From an uncultured Collinsella sp. (GTDB taxonomy: Bacteria; Actinomycetota; Coriobacteriia; Coriobacteriales; Coriobacteriaceae), in assembly GCA_900548075.1 (NCBI GenBank), contig URJD01000007.1, positions 1-24,131 on the forward strand: a stretch of 24,131 nucleotides of DNA. The letters are read 5' to 3'. Made by a program: the position numbers and the translations under genes. The notes beneath the pieces were generated by a model that searched no databases, had not been told where the DNA came from, and saw nothing but the letters and a program-made list of their open reading frames with translations. This document shows, one piece after another, positions 1-6,534 of the stretch. The number at the start of each line of letters is the position of its first letter. Position 1 is the first letter of the stretch.

Positions 1-224
1 TCGGCGACCTGCAGCGCCTGGTCGACGGACTGTTTTACGACCGCCACGCCATCGACCGCCTGGATCTGATCGTACAGGCCGAGATTTTGGACCTGGCGCC
101 CGACCTCATGGAAATCGTCAACCTTTTGCCGCCCGGCTACTACGATCGCCAGACACTTTGCGACCAGCTCAACTCTGCCCTAGCCGCCCACGGCTGGGGC
201 GCCGTCTACGGAACCGTGGAATAA
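1..224 (+). CDS. Unrecognised protein, C-terminal 73 residues only
   Basis: An open frame enters the window from the left; its first complete codon is at position 3 and it ends at TAA 222-224. The visible part is acidic and leucine-rich and reads like the end of a folded cytoplasmic protein. It has a Pro-Pro-Gly-Tyr-Tyr turn at about residues 48-52 of the fragment and ends in a Trp-Gly-Ala-Val-Tyr-Gly-Thr-Val-Glu strand. I do not recognise the family and see no catalytic motif or membrane segment. The frame is supported by typical high-GC third positions, the lack of stops, and a credible terminator shortly downstream (291-330). A second open frame from 158 overlaps it and looks like a shadow. 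Confidence 0.6.
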   Translation, partial: GDLQRLVDGLFYDRHAIDRLDLIVQAEILDLAPDLMEIVNLLPPGYYDRQTLCDQLNSALAAHGWGAVYGTVE

Positions 225-290
225 CCCAGTCATCGGGCCCGTGTGCAAAAAAGAGCAAATATGAGTACTGTTACCTTTTTAGTAGCAGCG

Positions 291-330
291 ATTCAGGCCC
301 CAAATCGGCGTTTTTGCGCCTGAATTTTCT
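291..330 (+). terminator. Rho-independent terminator after the partial gene
   Basis: Arms ATTCAGGC (291-298) and GCCTGAAT (318-325) form an 8-bp stem followed by TTTTCTTT. It lies about 65 bases past the stop codon at 224, inside the MITE-like element, so the element appears to supply the terminator. Confidence 0.55.
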
Positions 331-425
331 TTCCGAGCAGTAGCTGTCGCCAAATTGGAGTCAAGCGATTACTCGTTAACGTACAGATTGCATGATTATG
401 TCCATTATTTTTCGTGCATAAAATG

Positions 426-464
426 AAACGCCGTTTGTGACAGTACTCACAAACGGCGTTTTTT
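426..464. terminator. Bidirectional terminator between partial gene and nhaA
   Basis: A perfect 15-bp inverted repeat, AAACGCCGTTTGTGA (426-440) and its complement (447-461), closes a 6-base CAGTAC loop. T-rich runs follow on both strands (459-464 on plus; TTTCATTTTA on minus). It forms the right end of MITE-like copy 1 and probably terminates nhaA, which ends at 512 on the minus strand. Confidence 0.75.
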
Positions 465-511
465 GCACACAAGGGTATCCGGGGGCACGTCCGGCCCCGG
501 TTTTTACGCTC

Positions 512-1870
512 TTATTCGCCCTTGGGCGCGGGGTGTTTGCAGACCACGCTCATGTAGATCATGCCGAGCACGGCAGCGGTGACCGAACCGGCAAGAATGG
601 CAGCCTTGGCAGCCAGAACCTCGAACTGAGCCGTCGGGAAGGCGAGGCCGCTGATGAGAATCGACATGGTAAAGCCGATACCGCCCAGAATGCCCACACC
701 GGCAATCATGTGCCAGTTGACGTTGTGCGGCAGCTCGCAGACCTTGAGCTTGACCAAGGCAAACGTCATGCCAAAAATGCCAATCGGCTTGCCCAGCAGC
801 ATACCAAAGTACACGCCGAGCGTCACCGGGTCGGTGAGCAACGTGCTCATATCCACGCCCACTAGGCGAACCTGTGCGTTCACGAACGCAAAGATCGGCA
901 GGATCACAAAGTTGACCGGCGTGGAGATCAGACGCTCCATGCGGATGAGCGGCGGGGTCACACGGTGCATGACGCGCTCGACCTTGGTGGTCGAGACGGT
1001 AAAGTCATGCTGGCCCAGAATGTGTGCCTCGTCGTCGTAGCGGTCATCGAGCAGCGGCAGGCACTCGCCCAGCCAATCGGTGAGGCTATCGAGCTTGACG
1101 CCGCACTTGGCCGGGATGGTGAAGGCCAAGATGACGCCGGCGAGCGTAGCGTGCACGCCGCTCTTGAACATGCAGAACCACAACAGCAGACCCAGTACCG
1201 AATACGGGGCAAGGCGGTAATGCTGCGTCTTGTTGAGCCACACGAGCGCACAGGTCACAAGCGCGGCGGCGCCCAACCAAAACGGATTGGGGCTCTGACC
1301 GTAGAAGATGGCGATGGCGGCGATGGAGATGAGGTCGTCGGCGATGGCGAGCGTCGAGAAGAACACGCGCACGCCGTTGGGCACGCGATTGCCCAAAAGC
1401 GACAGCACGCCCAGTGCGAAGGCAATATCGGTTGCCATGGGGATGGCCCAGCCGTTGTGCGCACCAGCATGGTTAAAGATCAGGTAGATGCAGGCGGGAA
1501 CGACGACGCCGCCCACGGCCGCCAGCATGGGAAGCATGGCCTGACGCGGATTCTTGAGCTCGCCGACCGTCATCTCGTACTTAAGCTCAATGCCCACCAA
1601 CAAAAAGAAAATCGCCATGAGGAAGTCGTTGACGAAAAGCTCAACGGTGAGACCGGCCGTAAGGTTGCCAAGACCCACATACAGCGGGGTCTCCAAAAAG
1701 TGATGGATGGCCTCGTAGGCATCGGTATTGGCGCAAATGACGGCGGCGATGGCGGCGAAGACCATGACGGCGGCGGAAATCGTGCCGTTCTCGGCGATGC
1801 GCTCCCAGATGTCGTGACGCTCAAAACGCTTGCGCTCACGGACGTTGAACAGCTGCTCGGGTGCTGCCAT
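512..1870 (-). CDS. nhaA: Na+/H+ antiporter NhaA
   Basis: A 452-residue integral membrane antiporter that exchanges internal Na+ for external H+ and keeps pH and sodium balance. The family hallmarks are present: ATDIAFALGV (equivalent to the E. coli Asp133 segment), the paired aspartates in LAIADDLISI (Asp163/164), the LPIFAFVNA segment, and the lysine of LLGKPIGIFG. About eleven hydrophobic helices can be traced. A hydrophilic stretch with GECLPLLDDRYDDEAHILG sits in the middle, as in other actinobacterial NhaA proteins, making the protein longer than the E. coli one (388 residues). The ATG at 1870 is preceded by AAAGGAG at good spacing. It is a single gene with its own terminator. A small hairpin abuts the Shine-Dalgarno. 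Confidence 0.95.
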   Translation of the reverse strand: MAAPEQLFNVRERKRFERHDIWERIAENGTISAAVMVFAAIAAVICANTDAYEAIHHFLETPLYVGLGNLTAGLTVELFVNDFLMAIFFLLVGIELKYEMTVGELKNPRQAMLPMLAAVGGVVVPACIYLIFNHAGAHNGWAIPMATDIAFALGVLSLLGNRVPNGVRVFFSTLAIADDLISIAAIAIFYGQSPNPFWLGAAALVTCALVWLNKTQHYRLAPYSVLGLLLWFCMFKSGVHATLAGVILAFTIPAKCGVKLDSLTDWLGECLPLLDDRYDDEAHILGQHDFTVSTTKVERVMHRVTPPLIRMERLISTPVNFVILPIFAFVNAQVRLVGVDMSTLLTDPVTLGVYFGMLLGKPIGIFGMTFALVKLKVCELPHNVNWHMIAGVGILGGIGFTMSILISGLAFPTAQFEVLAAKAAILAGSVTAAVLGMIYMSVVCKHPAPKGE

Positions 1871-1875
1871 GGGCG

Positions 1876-1900
1876 GCTCCTTTCACGGGAAGGCTCCCGT
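1876..1900 (-). promoter_or_regulatory. nhaA ribosome binding site next to a small hairpin
   Basis: On the minus strand ACGGGA-GCCT-TCCCGT (1885-1900) forms a 6-bp stem that ends three bases before the AAAGGAG Shine-Dalgarno (1876-1882). A T6 run lies just upstream of it. The hairpin could tune access to the ribosome site, but no alternative pairing partner was identified. Confidence 0.35.
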
Positions 1901-2078
1901 CTTAAAAAAGCACGGCCCGCCCAAGTGGCGGCGCCGCGCTCTAACGTATTACGCTTGCATCTAGCCTACCCTGCACGACAAGCGCGCAGGCGCGGCCGAA
2001 AAGCGGAACCACAGGTTGAACATTATTTGCTCAACGGCACGGGCACGCCTGTCCAAGAGACGACGCGGCGCCGTGCAC

Positions 2079-2118
2079 AAAAAACGACCGGAGCGCGGGG
2101 CGTCCGCGATCCGGTCGT
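2079..2118 (-). terminator. Rho-independent terminator of ppaC
   Basis: On the minus strand, arms ACGACCGGA (2110-2118) and TCCGGTCGT (2084-2092) form a 9-bp stem, with a further CGCG pairing in the loop, followed by TTTTTT (2079-2084). It starts about 20 bases past the ppaC stop. Confidence 0.85.
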
Positions 2119-2137
2119 GGCGTTTAGTGAACTAAAC

Positions 2138-3061
2138 CTAGCAGGCGGCCATGATGGGGGCAGCGACCTGCTTCTTACGGGAGAGGACGCCCGGCATCCA
2201 GACGCCGTCGTGCTCGTCGGCAATGCCCAGGCCCTTCTGAGCAGCCTCGGTCTCACCCTCGAGCAGGACCTGCGAGCCCTCCTCCATGATGTCGGTGATG
2301 CACAGGACAATGCCGTCAGCACCCTTCTCGGCGGCGTAGGCGCGCATGGCCTCGCGAATCTCGTCGATCATGCCGAGCGCGCGGCTCTTGTCGACGGTCT
2401 CGTACTGGCCGATGAGCAGCTTCTTGCCGGCGGGTTCGAACATCTTGATGTCGTTGCCGACCATCTCGGCTGCGGTGAAGGAGCCGGACGGGCGGGTAAG
2501 GAAAACCTCCATGCCAAACTTGACCGGGTCGACGCCCACCTGCTCGCCGAGCTTAGCGGCGACGGCGCGGTCGACATCGGTGGTGGTGGGGCTCTTGAGC
2601 ATGAGCGTGTCGGTCATCATGGCCGAGAGCAGCAGCTTGGCCTGGACGTCGGAAAGCTCAACGCCGAGCACGCCGGCGAGCTTGGTGACGATGGTGCAGC
2701 TGGAGCCCCAGGGCAGGCAGATGTAGTGCAGCGGGCCGGCGGTCTCGAAGTCGCCGATACGGTGATGGTCGACAACGCCAAAGACCGTGGCGCCCTTAAG
2801 GCCGGCGACGGACTGGGCGGACTCGTTGTGGTCGGTGAGGACGACGAGCTGACCGGCCTCGACGGAATCAATCACGCAGGGCTCGGCGATGCCGGCGTCG
2901 GCGAGCAGCTTGGCGGACTCTGCCGGAAGCTGACCAAGGGCGCAGGCCTCGTAGGTGTTACCGGCATACTCAACCTGGTTGAGCAGCTGGGACAGGACGA
3001 CGGCGCTCATGATGGCGTCGTTATCGGGGTTCTGGTGACCAAAGACAAGAACGTTTGCCAT
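2138..3061 (-). CDS. ppaC: Manganese-dependent inorganic pyrophosphatase (family II)
   Basis: A cytoplasmic enzyme that hydrolyses pyrophosphate to two phosphates, pulling biosynthetic reactions forward. The 307 residues match the roughly 309 of Bacillus PpaC. The DHH-domain metal ligands are all visible: GHQNPDND (His9, Asp13, Asp15), TDHN (Asp77), VVDHHRIGD (Asp98, His99, His100) and MMTDT (Asp151). The C-terminal DHHA2 domain carries the phosphate-binding signature SRKKQ about 12 residues from the end. No CBS or DRTGG regulatory insert is present, so this is the short unregulated form. The ATG at 3061 follows GGAGG at 7-base spacing. It is monocistronic, with its own terminator at 2079-2118. 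Confidence 0.96.
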   Translation of the reverse strand: MANVLVFGHQNPDNDAIMSAVVLSQLLNQVEYAGNTYEACALGQLPAESAKLLADAGIAEPCVIDSVEAGQLVVLTDHNESAQSVAGLKGATVFGVVDHHRIGDFETAGPLHYICLPWGSSCTIVTKLAGVLGVELSDVQAKLLLSAMMTDTLMLKSPTTTDVDRAVAAKLGEQVGVDPVKFGMEVFLTRPSGSFTAAEMVGNDIKMFEPAGKKLLIGQYETVDKSRALGMIDEIREAMRAYAAEKGADGIVLCITDIMEEGSQVLLEGETEAAQKGLGIADEHDGVWMPGVLSRKKQVAAPIMAAC

Positions 3062-3193
3062 GGATATCCTCCACTTGATATGTGTACTTGGACGTAGCTA
3101 TGGTAGCACGCCGATGCCGAGCCTTCGCAGACGGAAGGGCCACAGCATATTTTGGGGCAGGCACGGGGGCCAAGGCTGTCCCTTTTGCACCGT

Positions 3194-3227
3194 GTTGGTG
3201 CAAAGTAACCTGTCCCTTTGCGCCAAC
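3194..3227. repeat. REP-like hairpin, family A copy 1
   Basis: GTTGGTGCAAAG (3194-3205) pairs with CTTTGCGCCAAC (3216-3227), 12 bp with one G.U pair, around a 10-base loop. A nearly identical 33-base unit lies in the other orientation at 9569-9601. The left arm can also pair with TTTGCACC at 3184-3191, giving an alternative hairpin. It sits between ppaC and glk, just past the glk stop. Confidence 0.65.
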
Positions 3228-3235
3228 GAGCGAAC

Positions 3236-4189
3236 TTATTTACCGGCGGCGCGCAGGGCTACGTAGGCGGCACCGATGATGCCGGCATCGTTGCCAAGCG
3301 AAGCGACCTTAATGGGCGTCTCGCGTGAGGCGGAAAGCGCGTAGCGCTGGAAGTGCTCGCGGACCTTGTCGAGATAGACATCGGCCGAAGCGGACGCGCC
3401 GCCACCGATCAGGAACATCTCGGGATCGACCACGTTGGCGATAAGCGCCAGGGCGCGGCCGAGGTAGTCGGCCATGGTGTCGGCCGCTGCCAGCGCGAGC
3501 TTGTCACCCTCGCGGCAGGCCTGGAACACGTCCTTGGAATCAGAAGGCCCGGTGAGCTCGATGGGCTCGACGCCCGCTTTCTTGCACTCAGCAAGGTAGT
3601 TGCTCACCACGCCGGTGGCGCTGGAATACTGCTCCAGATGGCCATGACCGCCGCAGCCGCAGGTGCGCTCCTCAGCCGGGTTCAGGCACATGTGGCCAAT
3701 CTCGCCGCCGGCGCCCACAACGCCCGATACCACGTCGCCGTTAACGATAACGCCGCCGCCCACGCCGGTACCAATGGTGACCATCACCACGTTCTGCACG
3801 CCCTTGGCAGAACCGAGCCAGGCCTCGCCCATGGCAGCGGCGTTGGCGTCGTTCTCGTACTTAACGACCGCGTCGGGGCAGTGCTTTTGAATGGCGATCC
3901 TCAGCTCGGGCAGGTTAATGGCAATGTTGGCCTTGACCTTGGCATCGCCCGATGCCGGGATGGGGCACGGAACGGCCAGGCCAATACCCGCCACAAAGGC
4001 ACGCGGAATCTGGGCTTTGGCGACCACCTGGTCGATAGCCTCGGTCACCGCGGCAAAGCCCGCAGCGTCAACGATGGGAGGCGTAGGCACGCTGGCCTTG
4101 GCAAGCAGGTTACCGTCTTCGTCGAACAGGCCCTCCTTAACCGAAGTGCCGCCGACGTCAATGCCGATGTAGTACTGCTTAGGTTCCAT
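3236..4189 (-). CDS. glk: ROK-family glucokinase
   Basis: Probably phosphorylates glucose to glucose-6-phosphate with ATP in the cytoplasm. The 317-residue protein opens with the phosphate-binding loop GIDVGGTSVKEG. The catalytic aspartate lies in ENDANAAAMGE, followed by the second ATP loop TIGTGVGGGV, the GGEIGHM motif, and the ROK zinc site CGCGGHGHLE. The frame stays open upstream, but the ATG at 4189 is preferred because it directly precedes the conserved N terminus and has AAAGGTGG upstream; an in-frame ATG at 4216 would add nine residues. ROK kinases also include fructokinase, mannokinase and N-acetylmannosamine kinase, so the substrate is inferred. The neighbouring manA feeds the same hexose-phosphate pool but is divergent. 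Family certain, glucose specificity likely. Confidence 0.88.
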   Translation of the reverse strand: MEPKQYYIGIDVGGTSVKEGLFDEDGNLLAKASVPTPPIVDAAGFAAVTEAIDQVVAKAQIPRAFVAGIGLAVPCPIPASGDAKVKANIAINLPELRIAIQKHCPDAVVKYENDANAAAMGEAWLGSAKGVQNVVMVTIGTGVGGGVIVNGDVVSGVVGAGGEIGHMCLNPAEERTCGCGGHGHLEQYSSATGVVSNYLAECKKAGVEPIELTGPSDSKDVFQACREGDKLALAAADTMADYLGRALALIANVVDPEMFLIGGGASASADVYLDKVREHFQRYALSASRETPIKVASLGNDAGIIGAAYVALRAAGK

Positions 4190-4243
4190 GGGAGCCCACC
4201 TTTCTCGTTTAAACATTGCCAGTATGGTACCGCTCCCAAGGCA

Positions 4244-4284
4244 AAAACCTACCAAAAAGGGACAGGTTTGTTTTGGCAGGTTTT
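4244..4284. repeat. REP-like hairpin, family A copy 3 (divergent stem)
   Basis: AAAACCTACCAAAA (4244-4257) pairs with TTTTGGCAGGTTTT (4271-4284), 14 bp with one G.U pair. The loop AGGGACAGGTTTG carries the same GGGACAGGTT core as the family A hairpins at 3194-3227 (minus strand) and 9569-9601 (with one change), but the stem sequence is different. Confidence 0.6.
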
Positions 4285-4484
4285 ATCTGGGAAAACGCAG
4301 AGTACGAGATTCAGTTCGCTGGCCGCTATATCGGTTCGGTCCCGTCCTCGGACCGATCATTCCTCAACACGACACTACTCAGATGTTTATCATTTAAAAC
4401 GCTCTGATTTTACAAGCGGGGCGTCTTTTGATTTTATCGTTCTCGAACTTTTCAATAGCTCAATAGAGATGCTTAGGCGTTGAC

Positions 4485-4522
4485 TATACTTTCTTTTATT
4501 CTCAATCAAGTTGGAAAGGAGG
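4485..4522 (+). promoter_or_regulatory. Putative gntR promoter -10 and Shine-Dalgarno
   Basis: TATACT at 4485-4490 is a good -10 hexamer. It has no convincing -35 at 16-18 bases; TTGACT at 4480 overlaps it. Transcription would start near 4497. AAAGGAGG at 4515-4522 lies only four bases before the TTG start at 4527. Confidence 0.35.
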
Positions 4523-4526
4523 TTCC

Positions 4527-5246
4527 TTGATTCCCAAATACGAGGCGATAGCTGCAGATATTCGTCGGAGTATTGAGGATGGCGCTCTTAAACCTGGCGA
4601 CAAGCTTCCCACCGTCGTTGAGTTCTGCGAGCTCTATAGCGTTTCCAAAATCACCGTCAAACGAGCTATTGAACAAATCACCGAGGAAGGCCTTATTACC
4701 AGCCGGCGCGGATCGGGTACCTACGTTAAGGACACGGCAGGACTTCCCGGCCAGGCGTTTTTCCAGGGCAAAAACGACCGTGCCCAGGGTTTTTCGTATG
4801 AGCACCGCGGGGAGAAGGTGACCTCGGTGGTCTACGATTTCTCGATCGTTAATCCACCAGCGGACATCGCAGCCCAGCTGGGAATTGCCGAGGATGACTT
4901 TGCCTATCACATCGTGCGCGTGCGTCAGGCCGACGAGAAGCCCATCGTTATCGAGTACACCTACATGCCCCTCGAGCTGATTCCGGGCCTTAAAAAGAAG
5001 GACCTGTACGGATCGCTCTACCGCTTCATCCGCGAGCAATGCGGGCTGAAAATTTCGAGCTTTCACCGTACCATTCGCTCCGTGGCAGCAACCGAAGAAG
5101 AAGCTGAGCGTCTGGACACCAAACTTGGCTCTCCCCTGCTCGAGCTCACCCAGATTGGCTTTTTGGACAGCGGTGCCGCCTTTGAGTATTCGACCTCGCG
5201 CAACGTTGGCGACCGCTTTGAGTTGCACAATGTAACGTTGGCGTAG
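4527..5246 (+). CDS. GntR-family transcriptional regulator, HutC/UTRA type
   Basis: A 239-residue DNA-binding repressor or activator. Residues 3-66 form the winged helix of GntR proteins: KYEAIAADIRRSIEDG, then LKPGDKLPTVVEFCELY, then the recognition region SVSKITVKRAIEQITEEG and the wing SRRGSGTYV. Residues of about 85-232 form a UTRA effector domain, recognisable from the FAYHIVRVRQADEKPIVIEYTYMPL segment. UTRA regulators usually sense sugar phosphates or small carboxylates. The start is TTG at 4527, chosen because it gives the canonical Ile-Pro-Lys-Tyr opening and follows AAAGGAGG. manA begins 74 bases downstream on the same strand, so control of manA or of mannose use is a reasonable but unproven inference. 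Confidence 0.9.
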   Translation: MIPKYEAIAADIRRSIEDGALKPGDKLPTVVEFCELYSVSKITVKRAIEQITEEGLITSRRGSGTYVKDTAGLPGQAFFQGKNDRAQGFSYEHRGEKVTSVVYDFSIVNPPADIAAQLGIAEDDFAYHIVRVRQADEKPIVIEYTYMPLELIPGLKKKDLYGSLYRFIREQCGLKISSFHRTIRSVAATEEEAERLDTKLGSPLLELTQIGFLDSGAAFEYSTSRNVGDRFELHNVTLA

Positions 5247-5260
5247 GTTTTTGTAGTCAT

Positions 5261-5298
5261 GCGGGCGCTCGTTTTGCGCTGCTTTGCGCGGCGCCCGC
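5261..5298 (+). other. Intercistronic GC-rich hairpin between gntR and manA
   Basis: GCGGGCGC (5261-5268) pairs with GCGCCCGC (5291-5298); a short GCGC/GCGC pairing inside can extend it. No T-run follows, so it is not a classic terminator. It lies about 10 bases before the manA Shine-Dalgarno and could affect processing or differential expression in a shared transcript. Confidence 0.4.
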
Positions 5299-5320
5299 GC
5301 AACACAATGGAGGTATGAAT

Positions 5321-6253
5321 ATGTCCGATTTGATTAAACTGACGCCGTTCTTCCGCAAGAAGATCTGGGGTGGCCGCCAGCTCGAAACCGTATTTGGTTA
5401 CGACATTCCCGAAGGTCCCATCGGTGAGTTCTGGGCTATCTCGGCCCATCCCAACGGCGACTGTCAGATTGCTGAGGGACCGTACGCCGGCCACACGCTG
5501 TCGTGGCTGTGGGCCGAGCACCGTGAGCTTTTTGGCAATTGCGAGGGCAAGGAGTTCCCGCTGCTCATTAAGATTCTGGACGCCAAGGACGACCTTTCGA
5601 TCCAGATTCATCCCAACGACGAGTACGCCGCCAAGCACGAGAACGGCAGCCTGGGTAAAACCGAGTGCTGGTACGTGCTGGATTGCGAACCCGGTGCCAC
5701 GATCATCGTCGGCCAGCGCGCTAAAGACCGCACCGAGGCCGCGCAGATGATCAAGGACGGCCGCTGGGACGACATGCTCAACGTAGTACCGATCCACAAG
5801 GGCGACTTTTTCCAGATTGATTCCGGTACCGTTCACGCCATCAAGGCCGGCACGCTCATTTTGGAAACGCAGCAGTCGTGCGACGTGACGTATCGCCTGT
5901 ACGATTACGACCGCCCCGGCACCGACGGCAAACTGCGTCCCCTGCACATTGAGCAGAGCCTCGACTGCATAAACTTTGATGCTCAGGCTCCGACCGACGG
6001 CACGGTGACCGCACCCGAGGTGGATGGCGTGACCGAGCTCGAGTCTTGCCCCTGCTACACCGTCGATCGCGTGCGCGTTAACGGCAGCAAGACCCTCGAC
6101 CAGCGCTGGCCCTTCATGTGCCTGTCGGTCATCGACGGCGAAGGCACCATCTGCGGCGACCCCGTCCACAAGGGAAGTCACCTGCTGGCTCCGAGCACCG
6201 TGGACCAGATCGAACTTGAAGGCAAGATGGAACTGATCATCTCGCATCTCTAG
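5321..6253 (+). CDS. manA: Mannose-6-phosphate isomerase, class I (short form)
   Basis: Interconverts mannose-6-phosphate and fructose-6-phosphate in the cytoplasm, linking mannose use or mannosylated polymer synthesis to glycolysis. The 310 residues match the short Bacillus-type ManA. The zinc ligands are visible: Gln95 and His97 in IQIHPNDEYAAKHE, Glu115 in KTECWYVL, and His172 in GTVHAIKAG. The conserved TLILETQQSCDVTYRLYDYD segment follows. Two ATG codons compete: 5315 is one base from GGAGG, while 5321 has 7-base spacing and is chosen. It lies downstream of a GntR regulator and ends in a strong terminator at 6283-6310. Family certain. Confidence 0.94.
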   Translation: MSDLIKLTPFFRKKIWGGRQLETVFGYDIPEGPIGEFWAISAHPNGDCQIAEGPYAGHTLSWLWAEHRELFGNCEGKEFPLLIKILDAKDDLSIQIHPNDEYAAKHENGSLGKTECWYVLDCEPGATIIVGQRAKDRTEAAQMIKDGRWDDMLNVVPIHKGDFFQIDSGTVHAIKAGTLILETQQSCDVTYRLYDYDRPGTDGKLRPLHIEQSLDCINFDAQAPTDGTVTAPEVDGVTELESCPCYTVDRVRVNGSKTLDQRWPFMCLSVIDGEGTICGDPVHKGSHLLAPSTVDQIELEGKMELIISHL

Positions 6254-6282
6254 GTCGCACCAACAACCCAAACGCAACAAGA

Positions 6283-6310
6283 GGCTCTCCCGTCCATGTA
6301 CGGGAGAGCC
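6283..6310 (+). terminator. Hairpin terminator of manA
   Basis: Perfect 11-bp stem GGCTCTCCCGT (6283-6293) and ACGGGAGAGCC (6300-6310) with a 6-base loop, 30 bases past the manA stop. The downstream tract CCTACTCGTATCTATCT is only moderately T-rich. Confidence 0.65.
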
Positions 6311-6397
6311 CCTACTCGTATCTATCTATCAGCCCACCCGGCTCTCCAGATCAAAAGGCGAACGAGCAGAGCGACGTTCGCAAGCAACGTTATCTAA

Positions 6398-6527
6398 GGA
6401 CCTGGGCGGGCGTATGGGGCAACATCGATCGCGAGTTCCGCACGCAAAGGAGGCCACTTAATGTGGCCTCCGTCTTGCGCAGGACTGCCCGAGCAGGCGA
6501 TGTTGCCCCATACGCCCGCCCAGGTCC
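6398..6527. repeat. Long nested inverted repeat between manA and pcrA
   Basis: The bases 6398-6427 and 6498-6527 are perfect 30-bp inverted copies of each other (outer ends GGACCTGGGCGG and its complement). Inside lies a second hairpin: CGCAA/TTGCG around GGAGGCCAC/GTGGCCTCC (6443-6479) with a 5-base loop. The whole unit could extrude as a cruciform or fold as a 130-base RNA hairpin on either strand. It stands between convergent genes and follows the separate manA terminator, so it exceeds what termination needs. Confidence 0.8.
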
Positions 6528-6534
6528 GCCGGGA

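Larger units (their letters stand above)
241..470. mobile_element. MITE-like 230-bp element, copy 1
   Basis: Both ends start with the same 12 bases, GTGTGCAAAAAA (241-252), read inward on opposite strands (right end 459-470). The match resumes at about base 22 with TGAGTACTGT. The left 48 bases also match the left end of a second 230-bp element at 20667-20896, including the segment TGTTACCTTTTTAG, but the interiors differ. The element encodes no protein and is AT-rich against its surroundings. In this copy the right end has been rebuilt so that it folds on itself as a terminator (426-461). No clear target-site duplication is visible. Calling it a MITE is inference; the paired ends and the repeated left end are seen directly. 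Confidence 0.6.
4190..4526. other. Divergent glk-gntR intergenic region
   Basis: About 337 bases with no credible gene. It holds a 14-bp hairpin repeat (4244-4284), a 7-bp hairpin TCGGTCC/GGACCGA (4336-4342 and 4350-4356), and an AT-rich stretch from about 4360 to 4510 that should hold the gntR promoter. No clear GntR/HutC operator palindrome was found by eye. Confidence 0.6.

Noticed and set aside
965..3097. A 710-codon plus-strand open frame across nhaA and ppaC
   Set aside because: It is the antisense reading of two clear genes; its His/Asp/Gly-rich composition is the usual shadow of high-GC coding DNA and it has no domain.
3194..3227. Family A hairpin as the glk terminator
   Set aside because: It lies past the glk stop, but no T-run follows on the minus strand and the same unit recurs elsewhere, so a repeat is the better reading.
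5063..6280. A 405-codon minus-strand open frame opposite manA
   Set aside because: manA has complete zinc-site motifs on the plus strand; the antisense frame runs beyond both ends of the gene without any recognisable domain.
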